The notes beneath the pieces are model-generated. The model saw only the letters and a list, made by a program, of their open reading frames with translations, was not told the DNA's origin and did no database searches. DNA of 53,797 bases from Dysgonomonas gadei ATCC BAA-286 (GTDB lineage Bacteria > Bacteroidota > Bacteroidia > Bacteroidales > Dysgonomonadaceae): positions 10,493-64,289 of the forward strand of contig NZ_GL891986.1 of assembly GCF_000213555.1 (NCBI RefSeq), read 5' to 3'. Made by a program: the position numbers and the translations under genes. Below are positions 52,669-53,797 of this stretch, one piece after another (the stretch's first letter is position 1; each line of letters begins with the position of its first letter).

Positions 52669-52755
52669 AACTATAAGTTATCAGCTAACTACATAGATAA
52701 AGTATTTTGCAAAAAGTGATTTTTGATTCAAGATTATTTCAATCTTTAATTCATG

Positions 52756-53376
52756 CTATTTATTAGCCTTCAGTAATTCTCTGGCCTTTTCTATCATTGT
52801 ATCTAATCCCTTGGCCATATCTTCATCTGTCATGTCCTGAGATATATCGGGGTCGATACCAAATTCTATATGGTTCTTCTCTGCATCCAGAATGGGTGAT
52901 GCTGAAAATCGTACCGACCAGCCATTCGGCAATTCGGAAGAGAAAGGCAATCCGGAGCCTCCTCCCGTCTTGTCCCCCATAAGTATGGCATTAGGTGCAT
53001 AGCGCATCATATTCACAAAGTCATTAGCTGCACTATAACATCTGCGGTTGGTCAGCACAACGACTTTTTTCTGAAAACGCAATCCATTAGCCGGCTCTAC
53101 ATATATTTCGTACGGTTTCGAAAAATCGTCATGTCCCTTGCCTGTTTTGTGTAGCATATAAGCCACCAGCGTTTTATCATTAAAGAAATATGATGCCAGT
53201 TTTTCACTGTTTGTCAACTCTCCGCCTCCATTATTCCTTACATCGAGGATGACACCATCACATACCGCAAATCGGTCGAATACCTGCGACAAGTTGCCAT
53301 CACCTATCCCACTCGAAAAACTGCCATAATAAATATAACCAATATTATCGTCCAGTATTTCCCATTTTAAATCCAA
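52756..53376 (-). pseudogene. S41-family peptidase, N-terminally truncated
   Basis: This 206-residue frame is the C-terminal catalytic half of a tail-specific (C-terminal-processing) protease. It has NIGYIYYGSF, VILDVRNNGGGE and RRCYSAANDF, where Ser115 is the expected nucleophile, and TGGGSGLPFSSELPNGW. Family members usually have more than 300 residues, with a signal peptide and helical or PDZ-like N-terminal part. Here the only start is a TTG, and an in-frame stop lies four codons upstream of it. The DNA further upstream (53377-53797) has no frame that continues the protein. I infer a broken gene, cut by deletion or by insertion of the structured sequence next to it. A functional short form cannot be fully excluded. 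Confidence 0.7.
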
Positions 53377-53412
53377 ATTTTTTAATGATTAATTTTTATT
53401 TTTTATCTTTAT

Positions 53413-53476
53413 GTCAGGATGTTAAGAGGAAACAGGCACTGCTGGGGAGCAACCTGTCAGCAATAAACATCCTGAC
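53413..53476. ncRNA. Structured element, stem-loop 1 (possible RNA)
   Basis: GTCAGGATGTT (53413-53423) pairs perfectly with 53466-53476. Inside, ACAGG (53432-53436) pairs with CCTGT (53453-53457) and TGCT with AGCA around a GGGG loop. A TATCTTTA sequence at 53404-53411 resembles a -7 element. The strand of any transcript is not certain. Confidence 0.45.
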
Positions 53477-53482
53477 GATATG

Positions 53483-53535
53483 CAGTAATGCTATTGGGGG
53501 AGATGGATTTTCTATCTCCCTTTTCAGTATTACTG
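53483..53535. ncRNA. Structured element, stem-loop 2 (possible RNA)
   Basis: CAGTAATGCT (53483-53492) pairs with AGTATTACTG (53526-53535) with one G-T wobble. Inside it GGGAGAT (53498-53504) pairs with ATCTCCC (53514-53520), extendable by two G-T pairs. It lies six bases after stem-loop 1. Confidence 0.45.
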
Positions 53536-53797
53536 ATATTGTCTATATGGCTCGAAAAACCCAATCTTTAATCCTATAGTAAACAGACTTCCCACAGCAG
53601 ACTTCCAATAGTTTGGGAGCTGCAAATCCCTGTATTAGTTTACATAGGCGAGAGTCACAGATTTTGCAAAGCAGACTTTAAAGCTGCACGAGGACGATAG
53701 TGTTATCTCTCATGTGAAAAGCTGTTTACATTATAGGATCGTATATTTTCAGACGACGCAGTTGACATATTCTTGTTTACGTTTAAGAACGAAAAAT

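Larger units (their letters stand above)
51877..52755. other. Gene-free, repeat-rich region (right arm side)
   Basis: About 880 bases without a plausible gene. It contains filler words such as CAGTTAGCAGTCATCAG near 52160, the right inverted-repeat arm, two AT palindromes (TTAACTATATATAGTTAA near 52322 and TTAACTATGTTTAGTTAA near 52248), and a stretch at 52386-52497 that resembles intergenic repeats known from many phyla. Confidence 0.75.
53377..53797. other. Non-coding right edge with strong secondary structure
   Basis: There is no plausible gene in these 421 bases. Two large adjacent stem-loops occupy 53413-53535. Further on, AGCAGACTT-like words repeat (about 53598, 53605, 53670), with GCAG/CTGC pairings near 53605-53630. 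A branched hairpin (CACGAG..GATA-gtgt-TATC..CTC-at-GTG) lies near 53685-53718. The window ends inside this region. Confidence 0.6.

Noticed and set aside
53385..53579. 64-codon plus-strand frame at the right edge
   Set aside because: It runs straight through both stem-loops and has no domain; coding is unlikely.
53377..53797. Group II intron or known structural RNA at the right edge
   Set aside because: I could not find a GTGCG-type intron start, a domain V sequence on either strand, or conserved cores of tmRNA, RNase P or SRP RNA. The possibility is kept open only as an unnamed element.
1..53797. tRNA, rRNA, insertion sequence or prophage genes
   Set aside because: No tRNA-like T-arm/acceptor patterns, rRNA cores, transposases, integrases or phage structural genes were recognised in the window.

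Overview
The window looks like chromosomal DNA of a Bacteroidetes, most likely order Bacteroidales. The sequence is AT-rich. Many genes are preceded by the Bacteroidetes promoter -7 element TAnnTTTG (for example 4335-4342, 12316-12323, 16042-16049, 16210-16217, 19463-19470, 22860-22867, 27055-27062, 28467-28474, 32286-32293, 32306-32313, 36672-36679, 43144-43151, 51869-51876) and clear Shine-Dalgarno sequences are rare. Lipoproteins, TonB-dependent receptors, a glycogen cluster (debranching enzyme, GT4, GH57) and a MoxR/DUF58 membrane-stress cluster are all typical of that group. A Dysgonomonas-like genus is my guess and cannot be proven from this window. I see no rRNA, tRNA, CRISPR array or transposase.

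Layout. 0.5-4.1 kb: three tandem genes for related secreted proteins of unknown function, closed by a terminator. 4.3-9.5 kb: a cobalamin riboswitch followed by a vitamin B12 capture operon (a tiny ORF, a BtuB-type TonB receptor, a surface beta-propeller lipoprotein resembling BtuG, and a BtuF-like binding lipoprotein). 9.6-16.0 kb, minus strand: a Fur-family regulator, a TonB receptor with a His/Asp-rich loop (probably zinc) and a small lipoprotein, then a terminator, then a second TonB receptor with its own promoter and a YiiX-like cysteine hydrolase. 16.2-27.0 kb: housekeeping genes (mgtE, an FAD oxidoreductase, a FucP-type MFS carrier, serine dehydratase, transketolase, rpiB, dGTPase).

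27.1-28.0 kb and 51.9-52.7 kb are gene-free stretches carrying two arms of an imperfect long inverted repeat that brackets about 25 kb. Inside it lie a small lipoprotein and a DHA2-type MFS exporter, a TPR protein and CorA, a phosphoethanolamine-transferase-like membrane sulfatase-fold enzyme, a flavodiiron protein and Lgt, the glycogen operon (GDE, GT4, GH57), an RDD protein divergent from a six-gene SpoIIM / membrane protein / DUF4129 / DUF4350 / MoxR / DUF58 operon, and malic enzyme MaeB. The right end holds an S41 protease lacking its N-terminal part and about 400 bases of non-coding DNA that can fold into two strong adjacent stem-loops.

How they work together: the left third is dominated by outer-membrane acquisition of scarce micronutrients (B12, a metal, perhaps a second TonB substrate), each under its own RNA or Fur-type control. 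The middle and right are central carbon metabolism, divalent cation transport (MgtE and CorA), envelope maintenance and glycogen storage. The least explained parts are the tandem paralogs, the inverted-repeat pair, the structured RNA-like end region, and several long leader hairpins.
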